Part shown: piece by piece, positions 1-6,244 of the stretch | How the letters are laid out: the number at the start of each line of letters is the position of its first letter | How positions within the stretch are numbered: the first letter of the stretch is position 1 | Assembly: GCA_040007395.1 (NCBI GenBank) | Contig: JBDTVG010000054.1 | Span: forward strand, 1 to 10,966 | Source of the DNA: DATGFK01 sp040007395 | GTDB taxonomy: Bacteria; Chloroflexota; Anaerolineae; Aggregatilineales; UBA2796 | Reading direction: 5' to 3' | Length of the DNA stretch: 10,966 nucleotides | Position numbers and translations under genes: made by a program | The notes under the pieces: model-generated | Database searches by the model: none | What the model was told of the DNA's origin: nothing | The model's input: the letters and a program-made list of their open reading frames with translations, nothing else

Positions 1-108
1 GCTTGGAGTGAAGCCTACCTGCTTAAAGTTCTATCCATTTAGATGCAATTGCCCTGATGCTCTGCGATACGCACTTTGCAGAAAAACATGACCGCCCAAT
101 GAGGCATT

Positions 109-468
109 ATGACCGTAAATCCGATTCCTGAAATCATGACGGTCCAACGAATTCGGAGCCAAGCAAACTACAATTCACTCATGAACAAGAACAAGTGGAA
201 TACAAACTCAAAATGTGTGGGGGAATCGTTCATTAATCGTTTTTATTCGTCCGCCATCTGGGTACGCTACGTCGGATGGGTACTCTTTGGGCTATTCAGT
301 GGCCTTGCATTAGGATCAAGGGTGGCGATATTGCCAATGGTGTTACTCGCGGTGTTGATCCTAGGACACACCATCATCGAAGATAGGATGCTTCATACTG
401 ATTTGAAAGGGTATGTAGCTATAGATGCAGATGATATAGAAAGTGTAGGCCGCTCAGCGCGACCTTAG
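109..468 (+). pseudogene. Decayed isoprenylcysteine carboxyl methyltransferase-like membrane protein
   Basis: This 119-codon open frame resembles the C-terminal half of isoprenylcysteine carboxylmethyltransferase (ICMT)-family integral membrane methyltransferases. The segment YVGWVLFGLFSGLALGS, then a second hydrophobic helix, then EDRMLHTDLKGYVA matches the family's last helices and its E-(D/E)-R-x-L...L-x-GY motif. The family's hallmark VRHP-x-Y lies just before YVGW, but here VRH is encoded in another frame (bases 249-257), so a small indel separates the two. After GYVA the expected Y-A-Q-x-x-R-Y-R tail is lost: the neighbouring frame gives Y-R-C-R-stop-Y-R. The frame's own ending is therefore not the native C-terminus. 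The N-terminal part is unrecognisable. A GAGG sits four bases before the ATG, but a functional enzyme is unlikely. I am fairly sure of the family and of the decay; the exact borders are uncertain. Confidence 0.6.
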
Positions 469-702
469 TTGAGAGCGTGATACTGGGAACTCCGATACCA
501 ATTCCGGTTCAGGTTTGCTGCGCACCATTTGACGTAACATCCCTGTTGATCACGTTCCGGTCAGGAAAACCATCGTATGGCCTTCCACGAAATAACATCT
601 CTAGCTTTTGCTAAAAGGCTATGCCTTCAGTCAGTAACCAATGTATAATCCCTCATCAGTATCATCGCGCAATTTGTAGTAGTGTCTGGTTAGGGATTAT
701 TC
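469..702 (+). promoter_or_regulatory. Gap upstream of yifB with a candidate -10 element
   Basis: No gene is visible in this 234-base gap. A TATAAT at 644-649, preceded directly by TG, is the best -10 candidate for the downstream AAA+ ATPase gene; no good -35 lies 16-18 bases upstream. A short imperfect hairpin (TAGCTTTT / AAAAGGCTA, 602-620) lies before it. The ribosome binding site AGGGA at 692-696 is six bases from the ATG at 703. The promoter call is an inference from one hexamer. Confidence 0.3.
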
Positions 703-2235
703 ATGCTGGCAACCGTTCAGTCTGGAGCAATTATAGGGCTTGATGCCGTTGGCGTGAACGTAGAGGTTGATTATAACCCGCACGCAATGACCGGCTTTAT
801 TATTGTTGGATTGCCTGATACTGCCGTGCAAGAAAGCCGGGAGCGCGTAAGAAGTGCATTAAAGAATTCCCGCATGGACTTTCCAATGCGTCGCTACCTC
901 GTCAATTTGGCTCCTGCTGAGATGAGGAAAGAAGGGCCTGCCTACGATCTCCCGATTGCGATGGGAGTTTTAGCAGCGACAGGACAGATTCCGGCTGATT
1001 CACTTGAAAATGCTGTTTTTGTGGGTGAACTCTCCCTGGATGGGAGTCTGCGGCATGTTCGCGGCGTGATGTCCTTTGCCTATATGACCCGCGAGTTGGG
1101 CTACTCGACCATCTATGTGCCTGAAGGCGACGCGCCGGAGGCGGCACTGGTGGATGGGATTGATGTGATCCCTGTTCCGAGCATTGGTCATCTGGTTGAG
1201 CATGTCTTTAAGCTCAATCCTATCCCATCCTATAATCGGAACCAAGCTGCTATCGAGACTGAATCAGCACCATTGAGGCTAGTAGACTATTCTGATGTGA
1301 AAGGGCAAGAATTTGTCAAACGCGCCATGGAGATCGTCGCGGCAGGAGGGCATCATGCGCTTCTTGCAGGACCGCCCGGCTCAGGCAAAACCTTGATTGC
1401 GCGAGCGCTGCCCGGTATTCTTCCCACGTTGACCCCGGCGGAAGCTCTCGAAATTACTCGAATCTACTCCGTTGCCGATATGTTTCCCCAAGGTAAAGGA
1501 TTGGCCCAGCGCCGCCCGTTTCGTTCTCCACACCACACAATCAGTGAAGCGGGTTTAATTGGCGGAGGCAGTATTCCTCGCCCAGGAGAGATAAGTATGG
1601 CGCATAGGGGCGTACTTTATCTCGATGAGATAATAGAGATGGGTCGGAACCTCGAAGTCTTGCGCCAGCCCCTTGAGGACAAGGTGGTAACGATTAGTCG
1701 GGTGCGTGGTTCGGTAACCTTTCCAGCCAATATTATTCTTGTTGCCAGCCTTAACCCGTGCCCTTGCGGTTATCGTGGGGATTCTATGCGGGCTTGTACC
1801 TGCTCCGAACAACAGGTTCGGAAATACCAGGCGCGGATCAGTGGGCCAATGCTAGACCGCTTTGATATTCAGCTAGATGTTCCTCGCGTCGATTATGATA
1901 AGTTGACTGATGCACGGCGCGGAGAACCTTCGTCGGTTATCCAGGCGAGAGTAGAGGCAGCACGAGAAAGGCAATATGCGCGTCATCGTGATTTCCCCGG
2001 TGTCTTGACCAATAGCGATTTAGGTGCTGGAGAGATCGAGAAGGTGTGCAAGATGGATGATGCTGCCGAAACGTTACTGAAAGCCGCCATGCGCAAGCTG
2101 CAATTCAGTGCGCGGGCCTATCATCGGGTATTAAAAGTGAGTCGCACGATTGCAGACTTAGCCGCAAGTGAATCGATTAAAACCGAGCATGTTGCTGAAG
2201 CCGTTCAATATAGGTCGAGAACACTGTTCAACTGA
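703..2235 (+). CDS. yifB: YifB/ComM family Mg-chelatase-like AAA+ ATPase
   Basis: This is a complete 510-residue protein of the YifB/ComM family, at the usual family length. The order is an N-terminal ribosomal-S5-like/Lon-like domain (about 1-170, with GLPDTAVQESRERVRSA and the NLAPAE-(M/D)-RKEGPAYDLPIA motif), a Mg-chelatase-type AAA+ domain, and a C-terminal helical lid that ends at QYRSRTLF. Walker A is GPPGSGKT (223-230), Walker B is VLYLDE (304-309), and the sensor/arginine segment is GPMLDRFD (381-388). Four cysteines in NPCPCG...ACTC (353, 355, 365, 367) form the family's conserved zinc-finger-like insert. The well-studied member, ComM of Vibrio, is a hexameric helicase that promotes branch migration during natural transformation; the role in this host is inferred. 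The start at 703 is supported by AGGGA six bases upstream and by the typical MLATV-x-S-x-x-I-x-G beginning. The gene appears to stand alone. Confidence 0.95.
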   Translation: MLATVQSGAIIGLDAVGVNVEVDYNPHAMTGFIIVGLPDTAVQESRERVRSALKNSRMDFPMRRYLVNLAPAEMRKEGPAYDLPIAMGVLAATGQIPADSLENAVFVGELSLDGSLRHVRGVMSFAYMTRELGYSTIYVPEGDAPEAALVDGIDVIPVPSIGHLVEHVFKLNPIPSYNRNQAAIETESAPLRLVDYSDVKGQEFVKRAMEIVAAGGHHALLAGPPGSGKTLIARALPGILPTLTPAEALEITRIYSVADMFPQGKGLAQRRPFRSPHHTISEAGLIGGGSIPRPGEISMAHRGVLYLDEIIEMGRNLEVLRQPLEDKVVTISRVRGSVTFPANIILVASLNPCPCGYRGDSMRACTCSEQQVRKYQARISGPMLDRFDIQLDVPRVDYDKLTDARRGEPSSVIQARVEAARERQYARHRDFPGVLTNSDLGAGEIEKVCKMDDAAETLLKAAMRKLQFSARAYHRVLKVSRTIADLAASESIKTEHVAEAVQYRSRTLFN

Positions 2236-2335
2236 CGAGATTATCCTTTCATACCCAGTTCTGGTGATCAGTGTATGTTTGAGGTCTGCTGTTAGCCCAC
2301 ACCCTGACATGTGGTGTCGCGTGTTTATCCCCGCG
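2236..2335. other. Intergenic stretch after yifB, no gene recognised
   Basis: About 100 bases between the yifB stop and the minus-strand remnant. A 69-codon plus-strand frame runs from inside yifB through this stretch, but it overlaps yifB out of frame and resembles nothing known, so it is not called. No hairpin followed by a T run is visible, so a yifB terminator is not identified. Confidence 0.4.
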
Positions 2336-2531
2336 TTAACCCACGAGGATGAGGTGCGCAGTGCTGGTACGCCCTGACGGACGCTCCTTCAGTCGCCTAC
2401 AATAGGCCAGCTGGACCCCATGTACATGATGCCCAACCCCAAAAAACCTAGCACGGCAGCAATAGCGCGACGACCTGGGCAAGATCCTTAGCGTCGGTGA
2501 ATATCTGCGTGATAGCATCTTTTAGATTCAT
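2336..2531 (-). pseudogene. Frameshifted remnant of a small membrane protein (possibly VirB2/TrbC-like)
   Basis: Read on the minus strand from the ATG at 2531, the sequence gives MNLKDAITQIFTDAKDLAQ then VVALL before running off frame. Shifting once, with one base missing near 2462, continues as AAVLGFLGLGIMYMGSSWPI then VGD. A second one-base loss near 2387 (GACTGAAGG where GACTGGAAGG would give GDWKE) restores KERPSGRTSTAHLILVG up to a TAA at 2336-2338. The repaired product has a short amphipathic N-terminus, a glycine-rich membrane helix, a charged loop and the start of a second helix, a layout like VirB2/TrbC pilin subunits. A Shine-Dalgarno GGAAAGG lies ten bases before the ATG at 2531. 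The alternative upstream ATG at 2540 sits only one base after it. The decay is well supported by hydrophobic continuity across both repairs. The family suggestion is weak inference. Confidence 0.5.
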
Positions 2532-2544
2532 CTGGTACATACCT

Positions 2545-2572
2545 TTCCCGCATCTGTGCAATATGGCGGGAA
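2545..2572. repeat. Hairpin TTCCCGC...GCGGGAA
   Basis: A perfect 7-base inverted repeat, TTCCCGC (2545-2551) and GCGGGAA (2566-2572), with a 14-base loop. On the minus strand it overlaps the Shine-Dalgarno region of the decayed small membrane protein gene, so it may once have masked its ribosome binding site. No T run follows, so it does not look like an intrinsic terminator. Confidence 0.45.
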
Positions 2573-2600
2573 TGATAGTCTCTGTGAGGAATCTTCAAAG

Positions 2601-2675
2601 GTAATTTTGACAGGATTGAGGAGTAATTTTGCGGTTTTTGACAGCAGTTTTATGTAAAAATAGAGGTACTATACT
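2601..2675 (+). promoter_or_regulatory. Promoter region of the TIR-NB-ARC gene with repeated TTTTGACAG motif
   Basis: TTTTGACAG occurs at 2605-2613 and again at 2636-2644, exactly 31 bases apart (about three helical turns). GTAATTTTG also occurs twice (2601-2609 and 2623-2631). A TATACT at 2670-2675 is a good -10 candidate 41 bases before the ATG at 2717. The TTGACA cores are too far from it (26 bases for the nearer one) for a standard promoter, so they may be regulator sites rather than a -35. Ribosome binding sequence AGGAG follows at 2700-2704. The repeats are seen directly; the regulatory role is inferred. Confidence 0.4.
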
Positions 2676-2716
2676 AGGTGTGAGCGTTTACCCAGCTATA
2701 GGAGTGACGCAAAGCC

Positions 2717-3844
2717 ATGTCAAATACGACCGCGACAACAGGGCATCAACTTTTTCTCTCCTACGCTCGCTCCGACGATGAGCCGTTCGTCAAGCGCTTG
2801 CACAAAGACCTAACCGCTCATGGATTCATCATTTGGTGGGACCGTACATCCATGCCAAACCGGGGCTCGCCTTTCTTGCAAGAAATCCGCGATGCAATTG
2901 ACATGGCGGATCGTTTTGTCCTTGTGGCTGGTGAGGGCGCATTCAAGTCAGATTATGTCAGGACGGAATGGGAATATGCTCTCAGCATATGCAAGCCTGT
3001 GAACATCATCCTGCGGAAATGTGACTATCAGAACTTACCATCAGTATTGGCAAACTACGATGCTCCTGACTTCCGTGACGATACGGTTTACGCAGAACGC
3101 TTTGAAACGCTACTTCGCCAATTGAATGATCAAAACGCGCCATTAGGTGCGCTTATCGGCATACCGGAACTGCCTAACAAGTTCCTGCCTCGCCCCGCAG
3201 ATATAGCGAAGCTACGCGAACTCGTGATTACTGATATTAATAAGCCAACCGTGATTAGTGCCGAGAAGCGCACAACAGCCGTACAAGGCATGGGTGGGAT
3301 CGGAAAATCGGTTCTCGCTGCGGCATTCGCCTGCGATTGTGGCATCCGCCGCGCCTTCCCCGATGGGATCATCTGGCTTACTGTTGGTCAAAACCACTCG
3401 AACAGGCTGCTATATCAGGAGTTAGGTATTAAACTTGACGACAATCTGAACAATTATCCTACCGATGAGAACACGTGCAGAGCGAGCGCTCAGAAGGTGC
3501 TAAGCGGTAAGCACTGCCTCATCATCCTTGATGATGTGTGGGAACTCCCGGTAAGTCGAGCATTCCGTGATCTGATTGCTGGGATGCCTGCCCGTCTACT
3601 GATCACTACCCGTAACCTACAAATTAACGATCTCTTAGGCGCTCAAGAACACCGTCTTGACTTCTTAGATGAAACCCAATCCGTGGAGTTGCTCAAGAGC
3701 TGGGTAGGGCGCGATGACCCCGATTTGTCAAAGGTAGCAAAAGCATTAGGCTACCTACCGCTCGGACTGATGTTGGCTGGTGCGACGATGTATAGAGATA
3801 CACTCTCTGGCGCTGAATATGTGATAAAATTCGGCTCATGTTAA
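2717..3844 (+). CDS. Truncated TIR-NB-ARC (STAND) protein cut by an insertion sequence
   Basis: The 375-residue product has an N-terminal TIR domain (about 9-140): LFLSYARSDD as the first strand, a BB-loop region around WWDRTSMP, and the helix YVRTEWEYAL, where Glu84 aligns with the catalytic glutamate of NAD-cleaving TIR domains. An NB-ARC ATPase follows with Walker A GMGGIGKS (191-198), Walker B LIILDDVW (268-275), LLITTRN (294-300) and the GLPL-type motif GYLPLGL (345-351). Prokaryotic proteins of this design normally carry a C-terminal WD40, TPR or HEAT-like sensor and are STAND-type defence or signalling proteins. Here the gene-derived part ends at residue 372; the last residues GSC and the TAA come from the terminal repeat of the IS that begins at 3833. 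The ATG at 2717 is preceded by AGGAG about 12 bases upstream. The sensor is missing, so normal activation is unlikely. Whether the stump is still made is unknown. Confidence 0.9.
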   Translation: MSNTTATTGHQLFLSYARSDDEPFVKRLHKDLTAHGFIIWWDRTSMPNRGSPFLQEIRDAIDMADRFVLVAGEGAFKSDYVRTEWEYALSICKPVNIILRKCDYQNLPSVLANYDAPDFRDDTVYAERFETLLRQLNDQNAPLGALIGIPELPNKFLPRPADIAKLRELVITDINKPTVISAEKRTTAVQGMGGIGKSVLAAAFACDCGIRRAFPDGIIWLTVGQNHSNRLLYQELGIKLDDNLNNYPTDENTCRASAQKVLSGKHCLIILDDVWELPVSRAFRDLIAGMPARLLITTRNLQINDLLGAQEHRLDFLDETQSVELLKSWVGRDDPDLSKVAKALGYLPLGLMLAGATMYRDTLSGAEYVIKFGSC

Positions 3845-3854
3845 TTACAAGTGC
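3833..3854 (+). repeat. Left terminal inverted repeat of the IS1595-family element
   Basis: Matches the reverse complement of 6029-6050 at 20 of 22 positions. Read in the TIR gene frame its first bases are GGC TCA TGT TAA, which supply Gly-Ser-Cys-stop to the truncated protein. Confidence 0.85.
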
Positions 3855-4165
3855 GTAGCGACAAGGGCTGCCACGAAATCGGGCGTAATGCGCTTTAGAT
3901 TAATGTGAAACTCACAGATGGCAAGGTAGCCCGACAAGTATTTTTTGTGAACGCCCCGAAAGAGACGCATGAAGTTACGCACCAGTGTCCAAATGCCTTC
4001 CACCGTGTTGATGTGAACTTCGCGGAGGCCATCCCCATCGTCATCGCGTGCCCATTCCCTTTGGGCATGACAAACAGTGGCATGAGAACGGTCAACATGG
4101 TTATAGCCTTGCCATTCATCGGTATAAAGTTGGCTATTATCTTGGGTAAATTGGTTCACATGAGC
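3845..4165 (-). pseudogene. IS1595-family transposase, C-terminal fragment
   Basis: The minus-strand frame from 4165 to the stop at 3845-3847 encodes the last third of the transposase: NQFTQDNSQLYTDEWQGYN, with the second catalytic Asp in YTDEWQGY, then HINTVEGIW and the conserved RNFMRLFRGVHKKYLSGY end. The open frame continues upstream to 4543, but that part is antisense to the inner IS4-family gene and is not transposase. Removing the inner element joins this fragment in frame to the N-terminal one through the shared codons for A-H-V in the 9-base duplication. This restores a protein of about 309 residues once the A7 frameshift is also repaired. Confidence 0.85.
4157..4165 (+). repeat. Left target site duplication of the inner IS (CACATGAGC)
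   Basis: CACATGAGC abuts the left inverted repeat and is repeated exactly at 5364-5372 after the right one. A 9-base duplication fits IS4-family transposition. Its perfection indicates a recent event. Confidence 0.92.
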
Positions 4166-4183
4166 CTGACCGCCTGTCACTTT
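4166..4183 (+). repeat. Left inverted repeat of the IS4-family element
   Basis: CTGACCGCCTGTCACTTT, identical to the reverse complement of 5346-5363; the match ends after these 18 bases. Confidence 0.93.
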
Positions 4184-4260
4184 TGAAACGAGAGAAACAG
4201 GCCACTCAAGGGATTCGGTATAGTTGAAGTACCATCTAAAACTAGAGACCGAAGGAAGCG

Positions 4261-5346
4261 ATGAGCGGCCCACAACGACTTTACCACGAATTGCAGACAG
4301 CATTGAAAGGCTGGCAAAAATGGGGAAGACCGGAATTGGTTCAGACCCTTGCCTTGTTGATGGTCGGGATTTTTGAGGCGCGAGATGTGCGCTTGAGCCG
4401 GATTGCCGAACGTGTTCCATTAGATATTCAAGAAGATAATATAGCGCAGCGTTTTCGACGATGGTTGAAAAACCCGCAAGTGGATGAACGCGTGCTGTAT
4501 GACCCGGTGGCGTTTGGTATTTTGGGCGCATTGCGTCATACACGAGTGCGTATCCAAATTGACCGGACTGAGGTAAATGAACAGTTGAATGTGTTGATGA
4601 TGAGCGTGTATTATCGCAAACGAGCGATTCCGCTGCTTTGGCAAGTGTTGTCGCACAAAGGCAACAGCACGTTTAGAGAACGCAACGCCGTCTTGGCCCA
4701 TTTGGAGGAATTGCTGCCGTCTGGCTGTACTGTCGTGATTCTGGGAGACCGCGAATTTGGGCAAGTCGATATGATGCGTTCTATTCGTCTGCACCACTGG
4801 AATTTCTGTCTGCGTGTCAAAGGCACGCACTTCGTCAGTCCGACTCGCGGCGTGTGGGTTAAGCTCAAGCACTTGGCTCCTGTCCCCGGCACGCATTACT
4901 TCTTGACAGATGTGGTACTCACCCAAGCTCAATGTTATGGACCTGTTCATTTTGCACTGGCGCTTGATGCAAACAGCACTGATCCCTGGTTCATTGCTAC
5001 CAATCTCCTCCCTACCCGACGCACCTTACGCGACTATGCCCGACGCTTTGGCTGTGAAGAAATGTTTTCTGATCTTAAAAGTCGTGGTTTCCATCTCGAC
5101 TTATCTCAATTGCAACACCCTGAACGTTTTTCTCGCCTATTGCTTGCCGTTGTGCTACTGTACGTTTGGGTCTTGTCCATTGCTCGTCGTCTGTGTTTCA
5201 CTCAAGCGGCTAAACGCTTTACGGCACGGCCTCTCTTCCAGCGTTATAGCCGTTTTCAGTTTGCCCGACGCTGGTTAGCCAAACAACTTACTCTCGGCAA
5301 GTCGCTTGCTCCTGATGACCGTTTCTCTCCGTGGCGGCTCATTTGA
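4261..5346 (+). CDS. IS4-family DDE transposase
   Basis: A complete 361-residue transposase. The catalytic triad is visible: Asp101 in QIDRTEVN, Asp163 in ILGDREFG, and Glu266 in YARRFGCEEMFSDLK, which fits the IS4 signature Y-(2)-R-(3)-E-(6)-K (Tyr259, Arg262, Glu266, Lys273). The N-terminal region (about 1-90) is helical and likely binds the element's ends; the C-terminal part is basic and arginine-rich. The ATG at 4261 is preceded by AAGGAAG four to five bases upstream. The stop at 5344-5346 overlaps the first base of the right inverted repeat, which is typical of compact IS elements. No frameshift or missing residue is seen, so the protein should be active. Confidence 0.95.
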   Translation: MSGPQRLYHELQTALKGWQKWGRPELVQTLALLMVGIFEARDVRLSRIAERVPLDIQEDNIAQRFRRWLKNPQVDERVLYDPVAFGILGALRHTRVRIQIDRTEVNEQLNVLMMSVYYRKRAIPLLWQVLSHKGNSTFRERNAVLAHLEELLPSGCTVVILGDREFGQVDMMRSIRLHHWNFCLRVKGTHFVSPTRGVWVKLKHLAPVPGTHYFLTDVVLTQAQCYGPVHFALALDANSTDPWFIATNLLPTRRTLRDYARRFGCEEMFSDLKSRGFHLDLSQLQHPERFSRLLLAVVLLYVWVLSIARRLCFTQAAKRFTARPLFQRYSRFQFARRWLAKQLTLGKSLAPDDRFSPWRLI

Positions 5347-5363
5347 AAGTGACAGGCGGTCAG
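5346..5363 (-). repeat. Right inverted repeat of the IS4-family element
   Basis: AAAGTGACAGGCGGTCAG, the exact complement of the left repeat at 4166-4183. Confidence 0.93.
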
Positions 5364-5372
5364 CACATGAGC
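5364..5372 (+). repeat. Right target site duplication of the inner IS (CACATGAGC)
   Basis: Exact copy of 4157-4165. On the minus strand it reads GCTCATGTG and encodes A-H-V in the split IS1595 transposase. Confidence 0.92.
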
Positions 5373-5982
5373 ACACAAGGTCTGACCATCGGTCCGTTCA
5401 ACCATCCGTAAGCGTACTTTACCATTTTCTCGCCCAACTGTGCCCACAATTGGCGGTCGGTCATTGGCGTAGGTACCATGTCCACGTTGTTTGTTTGCTC
5501 TGCGTCGAGGTGGGTCAGCCCGGTCAAGATGTGGTTCACTTTTTTTCCCCGGCGTTCTGATACAGCTCGGCTGTTTCCGTCTGTTTATCGCCTTCCAGCG
5601 GATTATCAGGCTGCATGAATTGGGCATTGGCTTGCAATTGTCGACGAATGGCTTGAACGGTTTGGCGACACACGCCGCCCTCGTTTGCCAAAATTTGCGC
5701 CGGTTCCCCTTTGACCACGCCTCGCACCAGCAAGATCACCTGTTCCGCCGTCAACCGTCGCCCTTCAAAGACGGTGCCGCTGTAGGCGTTATACGTCTTG
5801 TCGCAACTCCGACAACGGTAATCCGGTACTTGGCTGCTCTTGGTCACTCGGAACCAGCGCGCGTTTCCCAATGCCATCCCACAATGCGGACAAACCATCC
5901 CGGTTGGATGGAAATAATCGATCAACCACTCGTAACTCTTCTGACTCGACATTAACTCTACAATGGGAAACTCTATCGGCAT
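5364..5982 (-). pseudogene. IS1595-family transposase, N-terminal and central fragment (frameshifted)
   Basis: From the ATG at 5982 (AGGA eight bases upstream) the frame encodes an N-terminal zinc ribbon, CPHC (31-34) and CRSC (57-60), then a helix-turn-helix-like stretch ending in CRQTVQAIRRQLQ, and TETAELYQNAGEK. It then stops at 5536-5538. The run of seven A on the minus strand (5546-5540) is one base too long: dropping one A continues as SEPHLDRADPPRRRANKQRG, HGTYANDRPPIVGTVGRENG and so on to the inner IS, which is clearly the family's central domain. In relatives I recall an Asp two residues before the YQNAGEK-type motif; here Ala138 stands at that place, suggesting loss of the first catalytic residue. 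The frame joins the C-terminal fragment (3845-4165) in frame once the inner IS is removed. Confidence 0.85.
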
Positions 5983-6028
5983 TTGATATATCCTGCCCTG
6001 CTCGCTTTTTCCTTAGTTTAGCCCTTTT

Positions 6029-6050
6029 GCACTTGTGGTTAACATGAGCC
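6029..6050 (-). repeat. Right terminal inverted repeat of the IS1595-family element
   Basis: Reverse complement begins GGCTCATGTTAA and ends ACAAGTGC, matching the left end at 20 of 22 positions. Confidence 0.85.
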
Positions 6051-6244
6051 GAATTATCTTGATTGTCTAGCGGGTATAGGTTGCCATCCAGTGAGGCTGA
6101 ACGCACGATTTTGGACGTTTTCTAACCATAATGTGGAGGTTATTAGCCATATTGGATTGGACACTAGCGGTGCCCATCCAATATCTTGATCGCCGTGCAT
6201 ACCAGCGCTGACTGATGGGAGGCTTATTGCTCAGACTCCTCATA
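6051..6244. other. Spacer right of the IS; no TIR-NB-ARC continuation found
   Basis: If the outer IS had inserted simply, the sensor part of the TIR-NB-ARC gene should resume here. All three plus-strand frames were read. The longest (from 6052, about 45 codons to TGA at 6187) shows no WD40, TPR or NB-ARC feature, and the other two hit stops early. I recognise no gene here. The stretch holds a strong hairpin (6149-6184). Confidence 0.5.
6149..6184. repeat. Long hairpin ATATTGGAT...ATCCAATAT
   Basis: Nine perfect pairs (6149-6157 with 6176-6184), one mismatch, two more G-C pairs, a bulged A, then CAC/GTG, closing a five-base loop (6165-6169). It lies about 60 bases beyond the stop of the leftward membrane protein gene at 6245, so it could end or stabilise that transcript. 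It has no T run on either side, so it is not a standard intrinsic terminator. Confidence 0.5.

Larger units (their letters stand above)
4166..5363 (+). mobile_element. Intact IS4-family insertion sequence (1198 bp)
   Basis: The element is bounded by perfect 18-base inverted repeats, CTGACCGCCTGTCACTTT at 4166-4183 and its complement at 5346-5363, and flanked by a perfect 9-base duplication. One full-length transposase gene occupies it. The perfect ends, intact gene and unmodified duplication suggest it arrived recently and could still be mobile. It landed inside the transposase gene of an older IS1595-family copy. I cannot name the exact IS. Confidence 0.93.
3833..6050 (-). mobile_element. 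IS1595-family insertion sequence, interrupted by an IS4-family element
   Basis: The ends are near-perfect inverted repeats of 22 bases (20 matches): GGCTCATGTTAA, two differing bases, then ACAAGTGC, at 3833-3854 and in reverse at 6029-6050. Symmetry extends outwards through AATTC/GAATT. After removing the inner element and one copy of its target duplication the element is about 1011 bp, with a single transposase gene on the minus strand filling it, as in compact IS1595 members. The 8-base direct duplication expected for this family is not found: the left flank ends TAAAATTC and the right flank begins GAATTATC. The element is probably dead: its transposase is split, frameshifted and appears to lack a catalytic aspartate. 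Family assignment rests on the transposase. Confidence 0.85.

Noticed and set aside
2168..2377. Plus-strand 69-codon frame at the end of yifB
   Set aside because: It starts inside yifB in another frame, has no ribosome binding site, and overlaps the better-supported minus-strand remnant.
4166..4543. Upstream extension of the minus-strand transposase frame into the inner IS
   Set aside because: The frame is open back to 4543, but those bases are antisense to the IS4-family gene and its left end; only 4165 down to 3845 aligns with a transposase.
4420..4950. 176-codon minus-strand frame and other long antisense frames within the IS4-family gene
   Set aside because: Compositional shadows of the intact transposase; no family resemblance and no ribosome binding site.
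6075..6120. GYRLPSSEAER-like string after the IS, recalling formylglycine-generating enzymes
   Set aside because: It is a short stretch between stop codons with no further similarity, probably chance.
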